A stretch of 64,000 nucleotides of DNA from Methanocella_A sp049676595 (GTDB lineage Archaea; Halobacteriota; Methanocellia; Methanocellales; Methanocellaceae), in assembly GCF_049676595.1 (NCBI RefSeq), contig NZ_CP187259.1:372001-436000 (forward strand), in the 5' to 3' direction. This document shows, piece after piece, positions 33,815-41,949 of this stretch (positions are counted from its first letter, which is position 1; each line of letters begins with the position of its first letter). The notes below the pieces were generated by a model that saw only the letters and a program-made list of their open reading frames with translations, was not told where the DNA came from and searched no databases. The translations under genes were made by a program, and so were the position numbers.

Positions 33815-34381
33815 TTAGATTAAGGCTAATCCCTCAAGTTCTCTTACGATTCTGTCCACTGCCTCTTCGGCGTCCTTCGGCTTCTTGCCGCCGGTGACGA
33901 CCAGCTTGCCAGAGCCGAACAGCAGAACGACCACTTTAGGCGTGTCGATCCTGTATACTAAGCCCGGGAACTGCTCGGGCTCGTACTCGATGTTCTCGAG
34001 GCCGAGGCCGATGGCGATGGCGTTCAGGTTGAGCACGGAGCCCAGGTCAGCCGAGGCGACGATGTTCTGGACGGTGATCTCCGGGTTGTCGGCGACCTTG
34101 ATGCCGACGCTGTCCATCTTCTTGAACACTTTCTTGAGGCCGCGGTCCACGTCTTCGATGCTCTTGGCACCGGTGCAGACAATCTTGCCGCTGCGGAAGA
34201 TGAGGGCGGCGGTCTTGGGGTCCTTGGTGCGGTAGACCAGGCCGGGGAATTGCTCGGGGTCGTAGTCGGCGCCATCGAGGGCCAGCGTAACGGACTTGAG
34301 GTCGATCTCCTGCCCGATAGCGGTGGACGCTACGACGTTCTCGATTGTAATCGTCTTCTTGGCTTCGTCAGCTTTGCTCAT
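33815..34381 (-). CDS. tbp: TATA-box-binding protein (TBP)
   Basis: 188 aa in two direct repeats of about 90 aa, each with DPEQFPGLVYR or EPEQFPGLVYR and a LIFRSGKIVCTGAKS / LLFGSGKLVVTGGKK strand pair. IENVVASTAIGQEIDLKSV and VQNIVASADLGSVLNLNAI start the two halves. It binds TATA boxes with TFB to recruit RNA polymerase. The acidic tail (about 175-188) is short. An inverted repeat in its promoter may mediate autoregulation. Confidence 0.97.
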   Translation of the reverse strand: MSKADEAKKTITIENVVASTAIGQEIDLKSVTLALDGADYDPEQFPGLVYRTKDPKTAALIFRSGKIVCTGAKSIEDVDRGLKKVFKKMDSVGIKVADNPEITVQNIVASADLGSVLNLNAIAIGLGLENIEYEPEQFPGLVYRIDTPKVVVLLFGSGKLVVTGGKKPKDAEEAVDRIVRELEGLALI

Positions 34382-34402
34382 TGTAAGGCCTCTTTCTTTA
34401 AG

Positions 34403-34417
34403 CTCGTTTATAACGAG
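34403..34417. promoter_or_regulatory. Palindrome between TATA box and start in the TBP promoter
   Basis: CTCGTT-TAT-AACGAG is a perfect 6-bp inverted repeat immediately downstream of a minus-strand TATA-like GTTTAAATAC (34417-34426). The position at the expected start site would suit a repressor or TBP-level feedback; no regulator is assigned. Confidence 0.4.
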
Positions 34418-34594
34418 TATTTAAACTATATATATGTTGTTAGTATTACCGGCCATCTAGTAAGCGGCTAAACCTGCCGCCGGTAAAAAGCCAATAATCG
34501 TTATCGCGATATTTAAATATGTATTAAAGTCACACGGGGTATATATACTTTATATACTACCTTCCCGCTGGTATGAAAAAGTCATAATTCCTTA

Positions 34595-35752
34595 TCAGAC
34601 GCTGATCGGCCCCGCTGCCACTATCGTCCCGTCGTCTCCGACCACGAAATACCTGACGTGGGAGAGCATCACTTCCCTGCCGCCGTAGGTGAAAACGACG
34701 ATCCATGCCGGCCGGCCCTCGTAAGTCGCCCGCACCGCCAGGCAAGGTAACATGGTCTCGTCATCCTGCATTCCCGTGGCGTTGATCGCAGCCCTGAGGG
34801 ATGCGGGGTCAAGCTTGTGCGCCCAGGCCTTGAACATCATTTCGCTGGCAATGTCCCTGCGGAGCTGCTCGCTGTACGGGGCCGGGGGATATGCGGTGGT
34901 CAGAGAGCCCGCCTGGGGCGGGGAGACGAACCTGTCTTCGGCACTTTCTCTTGTGAAGTCCTGCTGCGTCCGCTCTACCGAGGGCGTGTCCGCCGATATG
35001 CTGAAGCTTGTGACGTACCTGTCGGCGATCACCGCCCGGTACTCCCCGAAAGGCGCCAGGCTGCCGTCGTCCAGCCGCTGATTCCACTGCCACTCCCGGA
35101 AGGTGCCGTTCTCCATGGGCACGATCACCTGCGCCGCAACGGGGGCGAAAACAGTGACCCAGTTAGTACCCTCCTTTCTCTGGATCTCGTAGGGCGCCGC
35201 GTTCCTCAGCTCCATGCTCCCGCCGGCGTCGTTGGCCAGCCCGAACCCTACCGTCTCGTTCGTGTTGTAGGCCCCGCAGAGCGTGTACGCGTACACTGGC
35301 GGCCTGTCGGCGATAGCATACCTGGTAAAGTTGCCGCCGGCCTGCAGGTAGATCGCCTCGGGCACCCTCGCCTTTCTCGGGTCCGCGGCCGACACGTACA
35401 CCCGCCTGCCGTCAAATGACTCGCCCGTATAGTAGAATTCCCCTGTCGTATATGGCGCCCCTGCCGAAGCCGTGTAGTTGAATCCGAGATATGCTGCCTG
35501 TCCTGTCACGTCTGTCTGTCCCCTCGCGATAAAGTCCCGCCAGTTACTGCTCAGCCTGCCCGGCCCGGACTCCTTCGTGGCGTTCTTCAGGTAGTCGACG
35601 CTGATCAGGCACACTTTCGGGCTGATCGTGGGCACGCTTCTCTGGCCGGGGTCCCCCGTCCAGTCCAGCGAAGGCGGGGTAAAGTGGAAGCTTGCCAGCG
35701 TGATGGCCAGCACTGCTGTCAGAGCGATAGCGATAATGACGATATACCTCAT
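34595..35752 (-). CDS. Membrane-anchored extracellular protein, unknown
   Basis: 385 aa from the ATG that starts the signal-anchor MRYIVIIAIALTAVLAITLA; the frame opens 129 bp earlier without support. A TATA-like AATATAAATA lies about 35 nt upstream. The exterior part has repeated tyrosine/glycine-rich strands (TASAGAPYTTGEFYYTGESF, YTLCGAYNTNETVGFGLAND) and ends in the two-strand motif VRATYEGRPAWIVVFTYGG. No family recognised. Isolated between TBP and MarC. Confidence 0.75.
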   Translation of the reverse strand: MRYIVIIAIALTAVLAITLASFHFTPPSLDWTGDPGQRSVPTISPKVCLISVDYLKNATKESGPGRLSSNWRDFIARGQTDVTGQAAYLGFNYTASAGAPYTTGEFYYTGESFDGRRVYVSAADPRKARVPEAIYLQAGGNFTRYAIADRPPVYAYTLCGAYNTNETVGFGLANDAGGSMELRNAAPYEIQRKEGTNWVTVFAPVAAQVIVPMENGTFREWQWNQRLDDGSLAPFGEYRAVIADRYVTSFSISADTPSVERTQQDFTRESAEDRFVSPPQAGSLTTAYPPAPYSEQLRRDIASEMMFKAWAHKLDPASLRAAINATGMQDDETMLPCLAVRATYEGRPAWIVVFTYGGREVMLSHVRYFVVGDDGTIVAAGPISV

Positions 35753-35877
35753 AGGAACGCCATCGAATCCTACTACCGCCATATTTATATTCTTATCATA
35801 AAATAAAACTGATTTCCACCGCCCGGCGGCGCGACAGCGCACGAACGCAAACCGTACGGCGTACGCTCTTGCGTCCG

Positions 35878-36516
35878 TCATCCTCCGAGGACCGGGAAGG
35901 CGTTCAGCAGGCCGGAGATCACCATCTCCGTGGCGATGGCCGCCAGGACGATGCCCATGACCTTGGTCAGGACCCTCGTCCCATCCCGGTGGAGGATGCT
36001 GAAAAGCAGGTCGCTGTTCACCACGATGATCCAGGAGCCCAGCATCGCTACCAGCACGGCAGCGAGAACGAGTACCTGATCAAGGATTCCGGTCGCCCGG
36101 TTCATGAACACCACCGTCGCCGCCATCACCCCGGGCCCCACGATAAGCGGCGTAGCCATGGGGGTGATGGCCACAGAATCACTCTCCTCTTCCTGGGCCC
36201 CGCTCTCGGTAGTTTCCGTCCTCTTGGCGTGCATGCCCGTGCTCATGAGCATGTCCAGCGCGATTAACAGCAATAACATGCCGCCCGCAATGCTCAGCGA
36301 GTTCAGCGATATGCCCAGGATGGTCATGGCGGGCTGCCCCACGATGGCGAAGATGAAGAGGATGATTGTGGCGACTACCGACGCCTTCGTGATCACGTAC
36401 CGGCGCTCGGAGCCGCTCATGCCACCCGTGAGCGAGAGAAAGATCGGTATGTTGCCGAACGGGTCGGACATGACGAAAATGGATATGACGGCGCTGATGA
36501 ACAGCTCGAAGTTCAC
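35878..36516 (-). CDS. MarC/UPF0056-family integral membrane protein
   Basis: 212 aa with six hydrophobic segments. The start FISAVISIFVMSDPFGNIPIFLSL is the MarC signature (DP-x-G-N/Q-P), and AITPMATPLIVGPGVMAATV is the second conserved region, arranged as an inverted duplication. MarC proteins are membrane proteins of uncertain role, not actually needed for multiple antibiotic resistance. Monocistronic. Confidence 0.92.
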   Translation of the reverse strand: MNFELFISAVISIFVMSDPFGNIPIFLSLTGGMSGSERRYVITKASVVATIILFIFAIVGQPAMTILGISLNSLSIAGGMLLLLIALDMLMSTGMHAKRTETTESGAQEEESDSVAITPMATPLIVGPGVMAATVVFMNRATGILDQVLVLAAVLVAMLGSWIIVVNSDLLFSILHRDGTRVLTKVMGIVLAAIATEMVISGLLNAFPVLGG

Positions 36517-36756
36517 GTGACCCCCTCTCGCTCATAAGGTGGGGCAGAGCGATGATAACAGTATTCAAAAAGGGGGGCGGGCGGCCAACGCTGGCGGCTG
36601 CGACCGCAAGCCCGGGAACTGGCGTGGGATCTGGCAATAGCTATTTCATCCTGCGGGTGCACTTATCAATTGTTAACCGGGCCCATTATTACCAGCAATT
36701 ATAAATAGTGCCGGTTGTTATTACACTATGTAGTATGTAACGTATCAGGTGGAACC

Positions 36757-38265
36757 ATGGTACTCAGGACCATCGAAGAAATCAACCAGAAGATCAGGGA
36801 GGGCTCTGTCAACGTAGTGACGGCAGAGGAGATGACTACCCTGGTACAGGAACTGGGCGTCAGGGAAGCGGCGCGCCAGGTGGACGTGGTAACAACAGGC
36901 ACGTTCGGAGCCATGTGTTCCACAGGCGTCTTCCTCAACTTCGGCCACTCCGACCCGCCCATCAAGATGCAGCGCGTCTTCATGAACGACGTGGAAGCGT
37001 ACACCGGCATCGCCGCTGTCGACGCATACCTGGGCGCAACCCAGCTGTCGGAGTCAAGAGGCATGGAATACGGCGGGTCCCACGTCATCGAGGACCTGCT
37101 CGCCGGCAAGGAGGTCACGCTCAAAGCGACCGCCTACGGAACGGACTGCTACCCGAGGAAGCAGATCGAAACCCGGATCACGCTGGACGACGTCAACCAG
37201 GCTACCATGGTCAACCCCCGGAACGGGTACCAGCGGTACAACGCGGCGACCAACGGCTCTCCCAAGCCCATCTACACGTACATGGGCACGCTGCTGCCGA
37301 ACAACGGCAATGTCACCTACTCCGGCGCCGGCGTTCTGTCGCCGCTGTCGAACGACCCCGAGTACCGGACCGTAGGCCCGGGCACCCGGATCTTCCTGGG
37401 CGGCGCCCCGGGCTACATCGTCTCGGAAGGCACCCAGCACAGCCCCACTGGCGGCTTCGGCACGCTGATGGTGACCGGCGACCTCAAGAAGATGAGCCGG
37501 GACTACCTGAGGGCGGCCTCGTTCTACCGGTACGGCACCACCATGTTCCTGGGCCTGGGCATACCCATCCCCATCCTCGACGAGGACATGGCCCGGTTTA
37601 CCGCGGTATCCGACGCGGACATCACGACCACGATCTACGACTACTCGGTGCCCCGCCGCAGCAGGCCGGCCTTCAGGGACGTGACCTACGAGCAGCTGAA
37701 GAGCGGGTCCGTGGAGATCAACGGCAAGGACGTCAAGACCTCCTCGCTGTCCAGCTTCTACAACGCCCGGAAAGTGGCCTTCGAGCTGAAAGCCTGGATC
37801 AAGGAAGGCAAGTTCTTCCTCAACGGCCCTGCCGAGACTATTAGCCGCACCACGATCGCCCGGCCGATGAAAGAGACGGTGGCTCTGCCGCTGGTGAAGG
37901 ACATCATGGTCAGGAAAGTGGCGACCACCAGAGCCGGCGTCAGCGTGGACGACGCTGCCCGGACTATCATCAAGGACCGGTTTAACCACCTGCCCGTGGT
38001 GGACGATGAAAAGCGCCTCGTGGGCATCATCACCGCGTGGGACGTGTCCAAGGCCGTCGCCCTGTCTAAGCGGGACCGGCTCGACCTGGTGATGACCAAG
38101 AACGTGATCACCGTAGGTCCCGACGACCCGGTAGACCTGGCGGTCAGGCTGCTGGAGAAGCACAACATCTCCGCCCTGCCGGTCATCGACCACGACCGCA
38201 AGGTACTGGGCATCGTCACCGCAGAATGTCTGAGCAAGCTGCTCGCAAGGGGGTCAGGCCAGTGA
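36757..38265 (+). CDS. Homocysteine biosynthesis protein, DUF39 plus two CBS domains
   Basis: 502 aa from the ATG after AGGTGG; the frame opens 42 bp earlier. The DUF39 domain (about 1-370) has EEINQKIREGSVNVVTAEEM, TTGTFGAMCSTGVFLNFGHS with a conserved Cys, and EYGGSHVIEDLLAG. Two CBS domains follow (about 380-440 and 445-500, with NHLPVVDDEKRLVGIITAWD and ISALPVIDHDRKVLGIVTAE). DUF39 proteins make homocysteine by inserting sulfide into an aspartate-semialdehyde-derived precursor in methanogens, together with the NIL-ferredoxin encoded next. Overlaps the next gene by 4 bp (GTGA). Confidence 0.9.
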   Translation: MVLRTIEEINQKIREGSVNVVTAEEMTTLVQELGVREAARQVDVVTTGTFGAMCSTGVFLNFGHSDPPIKMQRVFMNDVEAYTGIAAVDAYLGATQLSESRGMEYGGSHVIEDLLAGKEVTLKATAYGTDCYPRKQIETRITLDDVNQATMVNPRNGYQRYNAATNGSPKPIYTYMGTLLPNNGNVTYSGAGVLSPLSNDPEYRTVGPGTRIFLGGAPGYIVSEGTQHSPTGGFGTLMVTGDLKKMSRDYLRAASFYRYGTTMFLGLGIPIPILDEDMARFTAVSDADITTTIYDYSVPRRSRPAFRDVTYEQLKSGSVEINGKDVKTSSLSSFYNARKVAFELKAWIKEGKFFLNGPAETISRTTIARPMKETVALPLVKDIMVRKVATTRAGVSVDDAARTIIKDRFNHLPVVDDEKRLVGIITAWDVSKAVALSKRDRLDLVMTKNVITVGPDDPVDLAVRLLEKHNISALPVIDHDRKVLGIVTAECLSKLLARGSGQ

Positions 38266-38654
38266 AACTACGACTGAAGTTCAACCCGGAGATCATCCGC
38301 CAGCCCATCCTCGCCGAAACCATCCTCGAAACCGGCGCGAAGATCGACATCGAGCTGGCCAGGGTGGACGGCTCCAGCGGCGAGATCGTGATCAGCGTGC
38401 CCGAAGAGAGCTGCCGCTCCATCGTCAGCGTGCTGAGGAAAAAGAAGGTAGACGTGACCAAGCTAGGCGAGGCCATCGTCAAGGACGAGAACCAGTGCGT
38501 CCACTGCGGCGCCTGCGTTTCCGTCTGCCCCGTCGACGCCATCTCGTACGAGCACGACTGGCGGGTCACCATCGACAAGGCCGCCTGCGTCCAGTGCGGC
38601 ACCTGCACCCACGCCTGCCCGACCAGTGCCATCAGACTGTCGGACAAACAGTAA
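38262..38654 (+). CDS. NIL-domain 4Fe-4S ferredoxin, homocysteine biosynthesis partner
   Basis: 130 aa with a GTG start in the GTGA overlap of the preceding gene. NIL domain (about 1-70: KLRLKFNPEIIRQPILAETI), then two 4Fe-4S motifs, CVHCGACVSVCPVDAI and CVQCGTCTHACPTSAI. It is the known partner of the DUF39 protein in methanogen homocysteine formation, supplying electrons or holding sulfur. The overlap implies translational coupling. Confidence 0.93.
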   Translation: MKLRLKFNPEIIRQPILAETILETGAKIDIELARVDGSSGEIVISVPEESCRSIVSVLRKKKVDVTKLGEAIVKDENQCVHCGACVSVCPVDAISYEHDWRVTIDKAACVQCGTCTHACPTSAIRLSDKQ

Positions 38655-38686
38655 AAGTACCGGGGTGCAAACCCCCATTCTTTTTT

Positions 38687-39403
38687 ATGAGAAAGACGGC
38701 GAAGTACCAGATTCGAGAGACTATTATCACGGTGATAGCGGACGAGGCCTACCACCCGGTCTGCCTGGACACTATTTACCAAGTCCGGGGTGAGCTGGAG
38801 GCTTTCATCGCCCGGAACCCGTATTTCCGGAGCACGCTGGAGCCCTATGAGTGCCCTGTCGCTGCTCCGGAAGTTGTACGCCGGATGTGCGTGGCTACGG
38901 CAAAAGTGGGCGTCGGCCCGATGGCGGCGGTGGCGGGCACCATCGGGTGCCTGGCGGTGGAGGCGATGGCAGCGGCCGGGGCGAAATATGCGTTAGTGGA
39001 CAACGGCGGGGACATCGCGCTGATCAACGACGAGCCCGTGGTCGTGGGCATCTACGCCGGAGAATCGCCCATCAAAGGCCTGGCCCTCGAAATTCCGCCC
39101 CGGGACACCATCCTCGGCGTCTGCACATCTTCGGCCACCGTCGGCCCGTCCATCAGCTTCGGCAACTCCGACGCGGCCCTCGTCATTTCAGATGATGTCT
39201 CGCTGTCAGACGCGGCCGCCACCGCCCTCGGCAACCGCATCGTCGACGAAGCCTCGCTGGCCATGGCCTTCGACTTTTTGAAAAGCGTGCCGGAGGTTAC
39301 CGGCGCCCTCGGCATCATCGGCGACAAGATGGCCACTTACGGAAAGCTGCCCCGGATAGTGCGTGCCCACGTCGACTACGAGAAGATCACCAAAGGCGAC
39401 TGA
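38687..39403 (+). CDS. UPF0280 (COG2122) family protein, ApbE-related
   Basis: 238 aa from the ATG 32 bp after the ferredoxin gene. PMAAVAGTIGCLAVEAMAAA, YALVDNGGDIALIND and CTSSATVGPSISFGNSDAAL are the family core, resembling the FMN-handling fold of ApbE. This family often accompanies the DUF39/NIL-ferredoxin pair, so a role in sulfur/homocysteine assimilation is likely; its reaction is not settled. Same operon by spacing. Confidence 0.88.
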   Translation: MRKTAKYQIRETIITVIADEAYHPVCLDTIYQVRGELEAFIARNPYFRSTLEPYECPVAAPEVVRRMCVATAKVGVGPMAAVAGTIGCLAVEAMAAAGAKYALVDNGGDIALINDEPVVVGIYAGESPIKGLALEIPPRDTILGVCTSSATVGPSISFGNSDAALVISDDVSLSDAAATALGNRIVDEASLAMAFDFLKSVPEVTGALGIIGDKMATYGKLPRIVRAHVDYEKITKGD

Positions 39404-39421
39404 AGCTTATGCAGGTGAGCT

Positions 39422-39779
39422 AACCACGACGGCACGGCTCGTTATTCTGACAACTGGAAATCAGATGTTCTAACCACGGCGGCACAGCGACACAGAGACA
39501 GAGCGAGAAACGACAAGCCGGATGGTTACTGGAACCACGGCGGCACGGCGACACGGAGATGACCGTACTAGAATAGCAAGGCCCTCTTTTTAGATCCACG
39601 GCGGCACGGCGGGCTGACGGCACGGAGACAGATATGTTTCGCTTCCTTCAGGCTATTGATCGAAAGTCAGGCTGAAACGATTGGATAGTAAGGTTATGGG
39701 TAATGCTCTGTCTTGGTGTCGCCGTGGTTTGAATATTTGATCTCAGTTGTCAGGATACTGAGCTGTGCCGTTGCGGTTT
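39422..39779. repeat. Family A palindromic element, copy A2
   Basis: About 360 bp, no gene. Arm words are CCACGGCGGCACGGCGACAC and GGAGACA-like, as in A1. The core TTCCTTCAGGCTATTGATCG...AAACGATTGGATAGTAAGGT (about 39643-39700) is the same as the A1 core read on the other strand. The right arm is shorter than in A1. Orientation relative to A1 is inverted, 30 kb apart. Confidence 0.85.
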
Positions 39780-39817
39780 AGAAAAAGCTTAACGTTTCCA
39801 GCCTTCCGATTCTCCGG

Positions 39818-40519
39818 CTACCGAACCGGCTCGTACTCTATCTCCCCGCTCCCGAAGGCGTGGAGCCTGAGGGTGTTGGAGATGTGGAAAGAAACGGTTT
39901 TCATGTAGCCCCACTTGCGGATGCGCCTGGTCGAAACGTAGACGATGGCATCCGGATTAAAGCGGATGGGGCCGATGGACTTGACCCGGTTGCAGAGTTC
40001 CACGTCCTCCCCTGTGGAGAGGCGGACGTTGAAGCCGCCGACCTTCTTGAAGGCCTCTCGCCTGACGGCGAAGTTGGCCCCGGGGACCGAGGGCTTGTTG
40101 ATCTTGACCATCAGACTGGAGTAAGGGGGCAGGACGTACCTGCAGAAGTGGTTTTCGAGGCGGGTGCCGTCCAGCGGCATCAGGTTCCCGTGCACCCCGG
40201 CGGCCTGCTCGTCTCCGAGGCTGGAGGCGAGGCTGGAAAGCCAGTTGGGCGGGATGAACGTATCTGCATCGGTAAAAGCGATGACCTCGTACTTCGCGGC
40301 GTCGGCGCCGATCTGGCGGCCATGTGATATGGTGCTCTTGGGGTGGGTGATCACCTTGTCCGCGAGCTTGTCCGCGAGCTTTGCCGTCCCGTCGGTGCTG
40401 CTGTCGTCCGAGACGATGACCTCGTAGTTCCCGCCGAACTGCTGGCGCTGAAGAGACTTCAGACACCTCTCCAGATATTTTTCCTCGTTATACGCGGGAA
40501 TGACGACAGATATGTCCAT
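39818..40519 (-). CDS. Family 2 glycosyltransferase
   Basis: 233 aa. GT-A fold: DISVVIPAYNEEKYLERCLKSL (nucleotide-binding start), VIVSDDSSTDGT, AFTDADTFIPPNW (DxD metal site) and NFAVRREAFKKVGGFN with GEDVELCNR (catalytic ED). No membrane segment, so a cytosolic or membrane-associated transferase. The sugar and acceptor are unknown; cell-surface glycan or lipid glycosylation is usual. It reads toward the family A repeat. Confidence 0.92.
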   Translation of the reverse strand: MDISVVIPAYNEEKYLERCLKSLQRQQFGGNYEVIVSDDSSTDGTAKLADKLADKVITHPKSTISHGRQIGADAAKYEVIAFTDADTFIPPNWLSSLASSLGDEQAAGVHGNLMPLDGTRLENHFCRYVLPPYSSLMVKINKPSVPGANFAVRREAFKKVGGFNVRLSTGEDVELCNRVKSIGPIRFNPDAIVYVSTRRIRKWGYMKTVSFHISNTLRLHAFGSGEIEYEPVR

Positions 40520-40688
40520 TTTTTCACCTTACGGAGACGCTATGGCGCACTGTGATCGAACGGTGCGCAGGTCATTCCGATAATGCTTCTCATGGGTTAT
40601 AAGCCTTATCAATCTTTCGGGCTGCGCCCGTAAATTGATATATTTGCCCCGACCATTTAGGATACGAGAGTAAAGCGCGGGCACGATC

Positions 40689-41453
40689 ATGGTAAGCAGG
40701 AAACAGCTTTTGTACGCGGCGATCACCGCCGTCTTTCTGGTGCTGCTGGTAGCCTGCGCGCTGAACTACCTCGCGCTGCAGTCCGCTAACCAGGAGCTCG
40801 ACCACTACAAGCAGCAGCACCGGGAAATCTCGAAGGCTGTCATGGCCGACTACCTGCCCGACATGCAGGCGGCCAAAATGGCCTGGGTCGAGGCCCACCA
40901 GGCCGAGTACCGGGCGCTCAACAACGAAGGCATCATCGTAGAGGCCGACTACGTGTCCACGCCGTACTACTCGGCCGCCATCGACCCCGCCGACCCGTAC
41001 CACATGATCCTCGGGCCGCCCGGGGACGTAGAGGCCGGGGACGTGAAGATCGGGCTGGGCCAGTACTACGACGGCAACTATACCCGCGCTTCCGGCTGGT
41101 CGGTCACCTACGTCGTCAACCGCTCCTCGCACTCGGTCGCCGGGTTCACCTCGGTGCTGGTGCAGAACGTCGCCTACAAAAACTACGTGGACAACGTCCG
41201 GCCGGACATCCACGTCCAGCTCGGAGTCTCCGAAGGCAGCGTCACCGGAGACAGCGCTGTTACCCTGGATACCAGCTACATCGCCGAGAGCAACACGTGG
41301 ATCGACGTCACCGAGCACAAGTACTGGCTGAAAAATACCGACGTGAACCCGTACCTGCTGGTAAAAACGTATGTCGACGGAGATACCGAACAGGTTACCG
41401 GCGTCGACATCTCCCGGCCTTATTACACCAGCCAGGCCAGAATAATGCACTAA
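40689..41453 (+). CDS. Signal-anchored exported protein, unknown
   Basis: 254 aa. An N-terminal anchor (LLYAAITAVFLVLLVACALN) leads to a polar helix (SANQELDHYKQQHREISKAV), then an extracellular domain with tyrosine-rich strands (EADYVSTPYYSAAIDPADPY, VAYKNYVDNVRPDIHVQLGV). NxS/T sites occur. No family recognised; the TATA-like and ribosome signals are weak. Confidence 0.72.
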   Translation: MVSRKQLLYAAITAVFLVLLVACALNYLALQSANQELDHYKQQHREISKAVMADYLPDMQAAKMAWVEAHQAEYRALNNEGIIVEADYVSTPYYSAAIDPADPYHMILGPPGDVEAGDVKIGLGQYYDGNYTRASGWSVTYVVNRSSHSVAGFTSVLVQNVAYKNYVDNVRPDIHVQLGVSEGSVTGDSAVTLDTSYIAESNTWIDVTEHKYWLKNTDVNPYLLVKTYVDGDTEQVTGVDISRPYYTSQARIMH

Positions 41454-41470
41454 GTCCCGTGGACACTTTT

Positions 41471-41886
41471 AGGTCCTGGAGGTACCAGGAGGATAGAGAG
41501 GATTTTCAAGCTGGGAGGTTCGGGAGGTCAGGAGATCTGGGAGGAGGTTATAAGAGGAGCCAGAGGTTAGAGAGAATAATATTTGATGATCATATCTGAC
41601 CTTTCTTGGACTGTCAGGTACCGTTTACACGAAGTACGCAAAGTACGCGAAGTTTAACTATAAGATCGGATTACAGTCAGCCCTTTTATCGTACTTCGCG
41701 TACTTCGTGTACCTTGTGTACTTCGTGTAACTGGTACGGGCGCTCATCAGAAAAGTCAAGAATAATACCCCATTATCCTCTCAGACCTTTCCACACTCCC
41801 CAACCTCCTCTCCGACCTCTGACCTTCTCTGACCTCCCTGCTTGAAATCCTGCCCGACCTCCCGGGAACTCCCCGGCCTCCCACCT
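41471..41886. repeat. Family B palindromic element, copy B2 (interrupted)
   Basis: Left arm of GGGAGGTTCGGGAGGTCAGG-type words (41471-41600) and right pyrimidine-rich arm (41760-41886) ending GACCTCCCGGGAACTCCCCG, in the same orientation as B1. The two arms are separated by about 150 bp of unrelated sequence that contains the family C inverted repeat, so C probably inserted into the centre of B2. No gene. Confidence 0.85.
41615..41735. repeat. Family C palindromic element, nested in B2
   Basis: Left arm ACACGAAGTACGCAAAGTAC then GCGAAGTTT (about 41627-41655), right arm ACTTCGCGTACTTCGTGTAC with a further CTTGTGTACTTCGTGTAAC (about 41692-41730). Flanks CAGGTACCG and CTGGTACGG resemble each other. 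The arms are again short quasi-repeated words, period about 8-9 bp, inverted around about 35 bp of AT-rich sequence. Seen once in the window. Confidence 0.8.
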
Positions 41887-41949
41887 TTTAACTTGTTATT
41901 GCGGGACACCGGTTTCGACAGGGAACTTACGGGTGGCAGCCGGCTACCC

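Noticed and set aside
36719..36745. Partly palindromic sequence before the homocysteine operon
   Set aside because: GTTATTACACTATGTAG-type symmetry is imperfect and no regulator is linked, so not claimed as an operator.
37054..38193. Long open frame opposite the DUF39 gene
   Set aside because: Antisense to a gene with intact DUF39 and CBS domains; no recognisable domain or ribosome site.
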